A DNA stretch of 64,000 nucleotides, taken from assembly GCA_963788225.1 (NCBI GenBank), contig CAWBGI010000001.1, forward strand, positions 372,001-436,000, in the 5' to 3' direction. The position numbers and the translations under genes were made by a program. How positions within the stretch are numbered: position 1 is the stretch's first letter; each line of letters starts with the position of its first letter. Source of the DNA: Sulfotelmatobacter sp963788225. GTDB taxonomy: Bacteria; Acidobacteriota; Terriglobia; Terriglobales; Acidobacteriaceae. Below are positions 43,617 through 50,516 of the stretch, one piece after another. The notes under the pieces are model-generated. The model ran no database searches and was not told where the DNA came from. It saw nothing but the letters and a program-made list of their open reading frames with translations.

Positions 43617-44041
43617 GGCATACGAGCTCTTTCCTTGTTCTCGCGGGCGAAGAAGTCATCAAGCAGTTTGCGCGCCTGCTGAAGCTTTCGTGCGTCTGCC
43701 TGGTCGCGAATCTTGAGGACGGAATCAGGCGACAATTGTCTGCCTTCCGATGCCGCTTGAGAGGCTGCATGGAAGAGATTCAAGAGCGCGTAACGCAGCG
43801 CCCAGACTTCGGCCAACACCAGTTCGGCGGGATCAGTGGGCCGCTGTCGCGCAGCGCACAGAGCGGTCCCGCGCAGCCACTCGGAGAGAGCCTGTCCCGC
43901 GCTTTCGGCGGCAGATTCGATCTCTCCTAGTTCCTCGGGAGTCAGTCTCGTGGCCGCGGTCTTGGTGCGGAAGCCGGGCTTCGCCTCTTCTCCGAACGGC
44001 AAACTGGACTGGGGATTAGCTTGAACGCGAGGACTACTCAT
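43613..44041 (-). CDS. MobC-like relaxosome accessory protein (142 aa)
   Basis: The N-terminal part RTKTAATRLTPEELGEIESA then AGQALSEWLRGTAL fits the ribbon-helix-helix-like motif of bacterial mobilization proteins (MobC type), which bind oriT and help the relaxase nick. The C-terminal half is helical (SVLKIRDQADARKLQQARKL). It is first in the mob operon: this gene, the small membrane protein, the relaxase. The upstream gap 44042-44333 is a natural place for oriT. Confidence 0.7.
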   Translation of the reverse strand: MSSPRVQANPQSSLPFGEEAKPGFRTKTAATRLTPEELGEIESAAESAGQALSEWLRGTALCAARQRPTDPAELVLAEVWALRYALLNLFHAASQAASEGRQLSPDSVLKIRDQADARKLQQARKLLDDFFARENKERARMP

Positions 44042-44333
44042 TGGACGAACCGCCTTGTTGAACTACTGCGCTTGATTCCGGTGCGATTAAACTGCGTAAT
44101 TGCTAGTTCACAGGAAGCTCTTGCGCTTCAACGCGTTTACGCGATTCGACGCTCTGGGGCCACCTGTCTCAAACAAACCTCATCGTTCGATATCGCAGTC
44201 ACCCAGCGGAGGCGAATTTTGTTGATGCAGCGAAAGTTAACCTGCGTAAACATCTAAGCGCCCGCGCGCGCTCCGCAGTTCTCAAATTGGGGGTGACGTG
44301 TCCACCCTTCTTCCGGTGCGAAGCACCGCGCTT
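44042..44333. other. Gene-free stretch upstream of the mob operon, candidate oriT
   Basis: 292 bp with no plausible gene. It holds several short inverted words (ACGCGTTTACGCG near 44138 and CGGTGC-GAA-GCACCG at 44314-44328). The second hairpin has the same GAA loop as one of the hairpins in the palindrome at 40289. Relaxase operons often carry oriT just upstream. No nick site can be named from sequence alone. Confidence 0.4.
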
Positions 44334-45485
44334 CTACATCTCGCCATATTCCAGCGCTAACGTTTCCCATGCGCTGACCACGTCTGGCAACTGCCACGCG
44401 CGCTGAAACAAAGTGCGAATTGCCTTCCAGTGCTCGATCGGAAAGCTGAAGCTGATCCCGTTCTCGCGCGCACAAAACGACACATTCAACTCCTCGTTCT
44501 CCATGATCATATTGATGGCCGAGAAATAAGACCCCTTCCACTGTGCAAATGGGCGGGTCATGTCATGGCCTTCGAGCATCCTTCGGAACTCGGCAATCCG
44601 TGCGTATCCGCCCACGGGATAGCGAGGTGCCAGCGGCCCTGGAAACTGCAAGATCGGGGAGAATTCGTTGCCTTTCTCCCGCACGAGATCGAGACGGTAT
44701 CCGCCTTCTTCCTGCGCGGGCAATCCTCGCTGCACTGGGAGTTCAAAATCTTCGTCATCCCCCTCTGTTGGCCGTGGGCGCAAAGGCTTGCGATGAGCCG
44801 CATAATGCCCTCTCGCGCATACCCGCCAAAGAGCAGCCCAATGCGGCAACAGAGCATCGTTCAGCTTCTCGACATTCGCGAACTTTTCCTCCTCCAAGAG
44901 AGTGTAGAGATTGCGAACGGCAAGCAAGGGCCTACGACGTTTCTGAGTCGCGTCTTTCAGCATTTGAATCGTATGCTTAACGACTCGGTGAACGTCGTCG
45001 CTTTCGACCGCAGCAGGCTCCTTTGTTGCAACCTGTTTGTCCTCGGGAAGTGTCATCAAATAGAAGAAGTCGCGGGGCGATTTCTTCGGTCGGCGTACCA
45101 GAGCGTAAGCAGCGAGAAATGCCTCTAGAATCTCACCCAAACATTCATAAGAAAGCTGGCCTTGTTCGGTGCTCGTAAACGACTCTGCACCCTTCGCGCA
45201 ATAGTAGGCAACCAAGGTCCATTCGGCCAGGGATAGCGGCAGCTTTGCCTCTGCCTTCCCGCGAATCTTGAGCAGAGAATCCGTTGGCGCGGTGAGCAGA
45301 TTGGCTAAGGCAAGACGGTCATCTCTGGCCGACTCGAGCAACTGTTTTGCGGCCTCCGACGTTGAGACGGATTGGCCCGTCTTGAGAGCGATAACTTCCT
45401 TCAATGTCTCTAGCCTTGAACGGAGTTCTTTGGAAATGCGAATGGAAATCACCGGTTGGTGCAGCGTCACTGCCTTCTCGGCCAT
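44334..45485 (-). CDS. Putative DNA-binding protein of unknown function (383 aa)
   Basis: The ATG at 45485 has GGGAGGG five bases upstream. Residues 10-60 (PVISIRISKELRSRLETLKE then TGQSVSTSEAAKQLLESA) fit a ribbon-helix-helix-type DNA-binding opening. The remaining 320 residues are mostly helical with a basic insert (HYAAHRKPLRPRPTEG) and no catalytic motif that I recognise. It is divergent from the excisionase/integrase genes, with a palindrome between them. It may be the element regulator, but no function can be given. Confidence 0.75.
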   Translation of the reverse strand: MAEKAVTLHQPVISIRISKELRSRLETLKEVIALKTGQSVSTSEAAKQLLESARDDRLALANLLTAPTDSLLKIRGKAEAKLPLSLAEWTLVAYYCAKGAESFTSTEQGQLSYECLGEILEAFLAAYALVRRPKKSPRDFFYLMTLPEDKQVATKEPAAVESDDVHRVVKHTIQMLKDATQKRRRPLLAVRNLYTLLEEEKFANVEKLNDALLPHWAALWRVCARGHYAAHRKPLRPRPTEGDDEDFELPVQRGLPAQEEGGYRLDLVREKGNEFSPILQFPGPLAPRYPVGGYARIAEFRRMLEGHDMTRPFAQWKGSYFSAINMIMENEELNVSFCARENGISFSFPIEHWKAIRTLFQRAWQLPDVVSAWETLALEYGEM

Positions 45486-45504
45486 CGGCCCTCCCAATTT
45501 AAAT

Positions 45505-45549
45505 TATGTAACGATACATATTGACTGTATTGGTACTCCTGAGTTATTG
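45505..45549 (+). promoter_or_regulatory. Divergent promoter region with operator palindrome (xis-int side)
   Basis: TATGTA-ACGA-TACATA (45505-45520) is a perfect inverted repeat. Directly after it TTGACT (45521) and TTATTG (45544) form a -35/-10 pair with 17-bp spacing, reading into the excisionase gene. On the other side the 383-residue RHH-type gene starts 20 bp away. Binding at the palindrome could repress both directions. Confidence 0.5.
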
Positions 45550-45582
45550 TCAAGCGCAATACCAGCCAGGAGTTGATCAGCC

Positions 45583-45930
45583 ATGCCCCAGCCAAATCGA
45601 ACCAGAAAACCTTCTTCCCTTCATGTCGCAGATACCGCAGGTTGGAACACAAGCAGCCGAAAACCTAGCGTTAGAGCTCTTTCGTATCTGGGTGCACAAT
45701 CACCCGAGCCTTTTGTAGAGGCAAATGCAGCTGGGAAATTTCTGAATTATTCCTCTCGAACGATAAAACAGATGGCCCGAGAGGGGCGAATTCCCGCTCA
45801 CCCGTTCGGCACTGGTTCCCGCAAGAGATGGTACTTCCTCATTTCAGAGCTTGCGGAGCAGCTTCGCGCTCAGGTAAATTGCGCTCATGGAGAAGCTGGT
45901 CGTGACAAGACACAGAGGAGGGTCATTTGA
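45583..45930 (+). CDS. Excisionase-like helix-turn-helix protein (115 aa)
   Basis: The C-terminal 60 residues read FVEANAAGKFLNYSSRTIKQ then MAREGRIPAHPFGTGSRKRW YFLISELAEQL, the MerR/AlpA-like excisionase or DNA-binding domain used by integrase partners. The N-terminal 45 residues are basic and without a clear fold. It overlaps the integrase start by 4 bp (TTGA), so the two are translationally coupled. It likely directs excision and may repress the operon. Confidence 0.8.
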   Translation: MPQPNRTRKPSSLHVADTAGWNTSSRKPSVRALSYLGAQSPEPFVEANAAGKFLNYSSRTIKQMAREGRIPAHPFGTGSRKRWYFLISELAEQLRAQVNCAHGEAGRDKTQRRVI

Positions 45931-47159
45931 GTCACGATCGCCGCAAGCCTATCCGCTACAACGCGGGTATGCTTTGCAAAGAGAAAAGAGCAATTGGCAT
46001 GGTGTGGGTCTTCCGTTGGAGCGAAGAGGTAAATGGCCAGCGGCGCCAACACAAGGAAGTAATCGGCGCAACGAAGAAATTCCCTACGGAAGCGACGGCC
46101 AACAAAGAGGCCGATCGGCTACGTTGTCGCCTCAACGAACAAAAGCAATCGCTGAGCCTCAAATCTCTCACGTTTGGGGAACTAATCAACCACTACCTAG
46201 ATCACGAACTGCCGCGCTTGTCGAAATCCGCCCGCAAGGGAAACCAATCGTATATCAAGAACTGGATCGAGCCTGCGTGGCACCTTCATGTTGCAGACAA
46301 CATGAAAACCATGCAAATTCAAGATTGGCTGGACAAAATCGAGCGCCCGGACGGAACCAAGCTGAAGATCAAGAACATCCTGTCCGCGATCTTCTCGCAC
46401 GGGGTTCGGTGGGAATTCGTGGAACGCAACCCCGTCTGCGGTCAAGGCGGGACGCCTGGCCACCGCGGAGCCTCAACTGGCGTGCGGCAGAGCAACAGAA
46501 TCTCCATCACTCGCGTGATTCTGCCGCCCGATGTCGTGCGTCAAACTCTCGAACAGTTGCCCCTGCGCGAAGCAACGATGGCGCTCATCGATGCGGTCAC
46601 GGCGTTGAGGGCCTCAGAATTAGTCGCGTTGAAGTGGAGGAATGTCGGTTGGGACACAGGCACCCTTCGATCCGAATTTGCGTTCGTGGAAGGCGAGTTG
46701 AAGGATACCAAGAGCAGAAGCAACGCTCTGCCTCTAGCTCGACCCGTTCTGAATGTGCTTCGTCTCTGGCGCGAGCACACACCTTATCGCGGGGACGAAG
46801 ACTGGATCTTTGCCAGTCCGCACTACCATGGCAAGACCCCGTATACGTATCAAATCCTTTTCCGACGTCACATTCGCCCTGTAATAGAGCGAGTCTCAAG
46901 CTTCAAGAGCAGCAAGCAAGCGCCGATTGGATGGCACACACTGCGCCGATCACTAGCTACATTGCTGATCTCGAACGGCGAGAATGTGAAGGTCGCACAA
47001 TCGCAACTTCGTCACACCACCCCCAAGATAACCTTGGAACTCTACGCACAAGCGGTTTCCGCCGACCAGCAGAAAGCACACAGGAAGGTCGTCCAGATGG
47101 TGCTGCCGGCGAAATTCTCCGAGAAATTGAAAGCTCGGAGCGCTGCCCCAACTGGGTAG
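45927..47159 (+). CDS. int: Tyrosine recombinase (site-specific integrase)
   Basis: 410 residues. The TTG start is set by GGAGGGTCAT and the overlap with the preceding stop codon. An N-terminal arm-binding region precedes a core-binding SAM-like domain (LTFGELINHYLDHELPRLSK), then the catalytic domain with R228 (VTALRASELVALKW), K262, H337 and R340 (GWHTLRRSLATLL), H363 (LRHTTP) and the nucleophile Y373 (ELYAQ). It ends 70 bp before the 3' end of the tRNA-Lys gene, the expected attachment site. Confidence 0.95.
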   Translation: MSHDRRKPIRYNAGMLCKEKRAIGMVWVFRWSEEVNGQRRQHKEVIGATKKFPTEATANKEADRLRCRLNEQKQSLSLKSLTFGELINHYLDHELPRLSKSARKGNQSYIKNWIEPAWHLHVADNMKTMQIQDWLDKIERPDGTKLKIKNILSAIFSHGVRWEFVERNPVCGQGGTPGHRGASTGVRQSNRISITRVILPPDVVRQTLEQLPLREATMALIDAVTALRASELVALKWRNVGWDTGTLRSEFAFVEGELKDTKSRSNALPLARPVLNVLRLWREHTPYRGDEDWIFASPHYHGKTPYTYQILFRRHIRPVIERVSSFKSSKQAPIGWHTLRRSLATLLISNGENVKVAQSQLRHTTPKITLELYAQAVSADQQKAHRKVVQMVLPAKFSEKLKARSAAPTG

Positions 47160-47228
47160 AAACCGGTCTGGGTGTCCAGGGGTGCCTGAAAGCAATCCTG
47201 CCCAAATCAGCTAAGTACTTTGAAAACT

Positions 47229-47304
47229 TGGTGAGCGCGGCAGGGCTCGAACCTGCGACCCATGCCTTAAAAGGGCATTGCTCTACCAACTGAGCTACGC
47301 GCCC
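47229..47304 (-). tRNA. tRNA-Lys(TTT), integration target
   Basis: 76 nt including encoded CCA. Acceptor GGGCGCG pairs with CGCGCTC (one G-U pair). The D arm is GCTCAGTTGGTAGAGC, the anticodon stem ATGCC/GGCAT holds loop CTTTTAA (anticodon TTT), the variable loop is GGGTC and the T arm is GCAGG-TTCGAGC-CCTGC. It remains complete because the integrating element restores the 3' end. Confidence 0.97.
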
Positions 47305-47454
47305 GCCTTGCTTTCAATTTAACATACTCATCGGCGCTGAATGCACAACCCTTGGGGAGAGTTCCGGACCTTACCACAAGTGCAGTTGCCTGCAATTTCA
47401 GAGGCGACTAAGGCCGTGCTGGAATAGAATAGCGCTGCGCCAAGTGATTGGCCT

Positions 47455-48804
47455 ATGAGCACTCCGAGCGAACTCTGGAAAAACTGGGAAGGCCGCGTAG
47501 TGGATGAAAAGTTCCCGCTGCGCCAATGGCTGGGAGGCTCGGATCACAGCGCCGTCTTTCTGACAGAGCGGACGGGCGCGGCGCCGCAGAAGGCCGTCAT
47601 CAAGCTGATTCGAGCGGAGAGCGGCAGCGACAGTAACAGTAACAGTAACGATGACACCCAGCTTTCCCGCTGGGCCAGCGCCGCGAAGCTTTCCCATGCT
47701 CATCTGATTCGCCTGTTTGAATGCGGCCGCTCTGCCATCGACGGCACGCCGCTTCTCTACGTCGTCATGGAATTCGCCGAAGAGAATCTGGCGGAGATTC
47801 TCCCCCTGCGCGCGCTCTCTCCGGCGGAAGTTTCGGAGATGCTCCGGCCCACGGCTGAGTCCCTGGCTTACCTGCATGATTCTGGTTTTGCACACGGCAG
47901 CATCAAGCCTTCGAACATCATGGCGGTCGATAACCAGTTGAAGATTTCCGCCGATAGTCTGCGCAAGATCGGCGAACACGACAACCGGGAACCAACCCCC
48001 TACGATGCGCCTGAGGTTGCGACCGCGGGAGTGTCTCCCGCCGCCGATATGTGGTCTCTAGGCGTGACGTTGGTTGCGGTCATGACCCAAAAAGAGATGC
48101 GGATCGACAGCCAGGGCGGTTGGGCTCGCATACCGTACAAGATCCCGCAGCCGTTTTACGGAATCGCGCAGCTATGCCTGCGCTTCGACCCCCGCGAGCG
48201 CTGCACCGCCGGCGACATTCTCAGCCAACTCCAAAAACAAACGCTTCAAGGCCACGCTCCCGTTGCGAAAGGAATAGAGGAGCATCTCACGCAAAGGCGC
48301 CCGAAAACGTGGATCGTTATTCCCATCGTCGTCGCTGGGCTTCTACTCGTGGCTTGGGTGGGCAGCAAGTTCGTGGCGCATCAACCATCAGTTCCGGCTG
48401 CGGAGTCTCACTCGACAAGCTCCCCGCCCCGCGCAGAAACCCCCGCGGCGCAACCGCCCGCGCCGTTTTCGGAGAACAAGAAGCCTGCGCAGAAAGGAAT
48501 CGTGCGCGGCAGTATATTGCGGCAAGTTCAGCCCAACATCTCCCGCAGTGCACAGAACACGATCACTGGCCACGTAAAAGTCAGCGTCCACGTTTCGGTG
48601 GACGCTTCCGGAAACGTAACCCAGGCAAAATTCGTCTCTGCCGGACCGAGCAAGTTCTTTGCCGAGCGGGCGCTGGAAGCTGCACGCCAATGGAAGTTCA
48701 CTCCGCCGCAAGTGGACGGACAACCAGCCGCCAGTGAATGGATCTTGCGCTTTCAGTTCGGAAGAGCGAACATCCAGGTATTTCCGTCCGAAACCAAACC
48801 TTGA
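47455..48804 (+). CDS. Pseudokinase - transmembrane - TonB_C fusion (449 aa)
   Basis: Residues 18-270 have a Ser/Thr kinase fold: KAVIKLI with the ATP-site Lys50, LLYVVMEFAEENLAEIL at the hinge, and APEVATAGVSPAADMWSLGV as the APE/DxWSLG region. The catalytic loop reads AHGSIKPSN instead of HRDLKPSN (D changed to S149) and the DFG motif is replaced by ADS at 166-168. A membrane helix follows (IVIPIVVAGLLLVAWVG), then a Pro-rich linker and a TonB C-terminal domain (VSVHVSVDASGNVTQAKFVS). It should place the TonB_C part in the periplasm. Signal or energy coupling is an inference. Confidence 0.85.
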   Translation: MSTPSELWKNWEGRVVDEKFPLRQWLGGSDHSAVFLTERTGAAPQKAVIKLIRAESGSDSNSNSNDDTQLSRWASAAKLSHAHLIRLFECGRSAIDGTPLLYVVMEFAEENLAEILPLRALSPAEVSEMLRPTAESLAYLHDSGFAHGSIKPSNIMAVDNQLKISADSLRKIGEHDNREPTPYDAPEVATAGVSPAADMWSLGVTLVAVMTQKEMRIDSQGGWARIPYKIPQPFYGIAQLCLRFDPRERCTAGDILSQLQKQTLQGHAPVAKGIEEHLTQRRPKTWIVIPIVVAGLLLVAWVGSKFVAHQPSVPAAESHSTSSPPRAETPAAQPPAPFSENKKPAQKGIVRGSILRQVQPNISRSAQNTITGHVKVSVHVSVDASGNVTQAKFVSAGPSKFFAERALEAARQWKFTPPQVDGQPAASEWILRFQFGRANIQVFPSETKP

Positions 48805-48831
48805 ATCGGCGAGCTCAGCTTGACCCGGATG

Positions 48832-49590
48832 CTATTCTTTGGACTGCCCTTTGGTCATCTTCCAAACCATCTGCCGCAGCATGCCCAGCAGGAATTCCGC
48901 GTCACTGGTTTGCAAGCGGAGCCGCCGCACTGCCCGGCGGACTGCTCCCTCAAAAGAATCCGAGGAATTCAGCTTCGGATAGCCGCTGGCCCTGAGCGCG
49001 ATCAGCAAGGTCTTTGTAATTCGTTCCACCTCGGCTGACGAGGCACGCCTTCCCTTCTCCGGCTTCGCCAGTGCGGCCGGATCACGGATCAATTCATACA
49101 AGCAAACTGCCACCGCCTGCCCCAGGTTCATGGAGAAGTGTTCCTCTCGCGTAGGAATGTTCATCAACCAGTGACAGTGGCTCATATCGTTATTCGAAAG
49201 CCCGAATTTTTCCGACCCGAAGAGCAAAGCGCAGGAGCCTGACGCGGAAGCGGAGGCAGAAAAAAGATGGGCGCGAATAAGCGGTGCACCGGCTTCCAAA
49301 CGCTGGAGCGAATGCTGCAGGTCGCGATGGCCCACGGCGGTGGTTCCGACCACCAGCGAGCAGTCGGCAACGGCCTCGCCTACGGTCTCGTATTTCTCAG
49401 CGTGGGTCAAAACGTCCGCTGCGCCTACGGCGGAACGCGCACCTTCAAATGCCACGTCGTAGGGATTCACCACCCGCAGGTGGCGGAATCCAAAATTGCT
49501 CATCGCCCGGGCGGCTGCGCCGATGTTGAGAGGATTGCGCGCGTCCACCAGCACCACGCGTAAATGATCGAATTCAGCTGATAGCGGCAA
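48832..49590 (-). CDS. trmJ: TrmJ-like tRNA 2'-O-methyltransferase (SPOUT family)
   Basis: 252 residues, TTG start. SPOUT signatures are LVDARNPLNIGAAARAMSNF near the N-terminus, LLFGSEKFGLSNNDMSHCHW in the middle and SMNLGQAVAVCLYEL as the knotted SAM site. TrmJ methylates the ribose at position 32 of several tRNAs. The C-terminal tail (GMLRQMVWKMTKGQ) fits the helical extension of the family. It is convergent with the pseudokinase gene, with 27 bp between stops. Confidence 0.88.
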   Translation of the reverse strand: MPLSAEFDHLRVVLVDARNPLNIGAAARAMSNFGFRHLRVVNPYDVAFEGARSAVGAADVLTHAEKYETVGEAVADCSLVVGTTAVGHRDLQHSLQRLEAGAPLIRAHLFSASASASGSCALLFGSEKFGLSNNDMSHCHWLMNIPTREEHFSMNLGQAVAVCLYELIRDPAALAKPEKGRRASSAEVERITKTLLIALRASGYPKLNSSDSFEGAVRRAVRRLRLQTSDAEFLLGMLRQMVWKMTKGQSKE

Positions 49591-49666
49591 GCTGCTTGTA
49601 TTTTACGGCAGGCCCAATGCCTAGCAAGCCTCTTGCCGTAGAGCCTTTTGACACCATCGTGTAAAT

Positions 49667-49698
49667 GTAAAATATTTGTCAAACCTTTGCCCATGCGC
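49667..49698. promoter_or_regulatory. Promoter-like motif shared with 19369-19401
   Basis: GTAAAATATTTGTCAAACC then TTTGCCCATGCGC. It lies 69 bp before the response regulator start and is preceded by TTGAC at 49648. The matched copy precedes the oxidase-locus barrel gene. Common control of both loci is an inference. Confidence 0.4.
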
Positions 49699-49766
49699 GG
49701 AAAATGGGCAGAAACATTGTAAGCTTCACTCTGCAACACGGGCCCGAATCGAGTGAGGATGGCTTT

Positions 49767-50510
49767 ATGGGTCAAATCGCCACACCAATGAGTACAGCAA
49801 GATCCGCCGATACCATGAACTCCACGCGGCCGATGGGAAGAATTCTCGTAGTCGAAGACGATCCCGCGGTCCAGAAGGCACTAAAAAGGCTGTTCGAATC
49901 CGAGGGCTACACAGTTGAAGTGCAAGGGAATGGAAAGTCGGCGCTGGAGAGCTTCCACGCCGCGCCTCCAGCAGTCGTAATTCTCGACCTGCGCTTGCCC
50001 AAGCTTTCCGGCGGCGATGTTTGCAAAGAGATTAAGGCACAGGCGCCAACGCTGCCGATCGTTGTCCTCAGTGCCACCAGCGACGTCTCTGACAAAGTTC
50101 TGCTGCTTGAACTCGGTGCCGACGATTACGTTACCAAGCCCTTCAGCCCCAGGGAGTTGCTGGCGCGCGTGCGCGCGGCCCTCCGCCATACCTCGAGAAC
50201 GGCGACCGTCAATCTGGTAAGCTTCGACGGCATCTCAATCGACTTTAAGAAAATGGAAGTCCATCGCGATGGCAAGGTTGTGGTTTTGACGGCGCAGGAA
50301 TTCAAGACCCTGCAATTCCTGGTGCAGAATGCCGACCGGGTGATCAGCCGCGACGAATTGCTGAACGAAGTCTGGGGATACCAGAATTATCCCTCGACCC
50401 GCACCGTGGACAACCACATCCTGAAGCTTCGGCAAAAACTGGAACGCGACCCCGCCGGTCCGGTACACTTCCGCACGGTACACGGAATGGGTTACAAGTT
50501 CGTTCGTTGA
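49767..50510 (+). CDS. OmpR-family response regulator
   Basis: 247 residues from the ATG at 49767. The receiver domain has the acidic pair D31-D32 (VVEDDPAV), the phospho-acceptor D74 (VILDLRLPKLSGG) and DDYVTKPFSP with the conserved Lys. The winged-helix output domain (KVVVLTAQEFKTLQFLVQ to HGMGYKFVR) is typical for OmpR/PhoB. It is followed at once by a histidine kinase gene. The N-terminal 20 residues before the receiver are unusual, so the true start could be the later ATG of MNSTRPMGRI. The downstream porin and cupredoxin genes are plausible targets. Confidence 0.92.
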   Translation: MGQIATPMSTARSADTMNSTRPMGRILVVEDDPAVQKALKRLFESEGYTVEVQGNGKSALESFHAAPPAVVILDLRLPKLSGGDVCKEIKAQAPTLPIVVLSATSDVSDKVLLLELGADDYVTKPFSPRELLARVRAALRHTSRTATVNLVSFDGISIDFKKMEVHRDGKVVVLTAQEFKTLQFLVQNADRVISRDELLNEVWGYQNYPSTRTVDNHILKLRQKLERDPAGPVHFRTVHGMGYKFVR

Positions 50511-50516
50511 GATCCC

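Larger units (their letters stand above)
27673..47304. mobile_element. Putative integrative mobilizable element in tRNA-Lys (about 19.6 kb)
   Basis: Bounds are direct repeats of a tRNA-Lys 3' end. A tyrosine integrase ends 70 bp from the intact tRNA, its usual place. Inside are an excisionase-like gene, a MobF relaxase with its accessory genes, and cargo. No replication initiator, coupling protein or conjugation pilus genes are present, so transfer would need a helper. The exact left limit is an inference; an older element may have occupied the same site, because an integrase 3' remnant abuts the left repeat. Confidence 0.72.

Noticed and set aside
45887..47293. 468-codon open frame overlapping the integrase
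   Set aside because: It is in another frame of the integrase gene; only the 45927 frame holds the R-K-H-R-H-Y residues.
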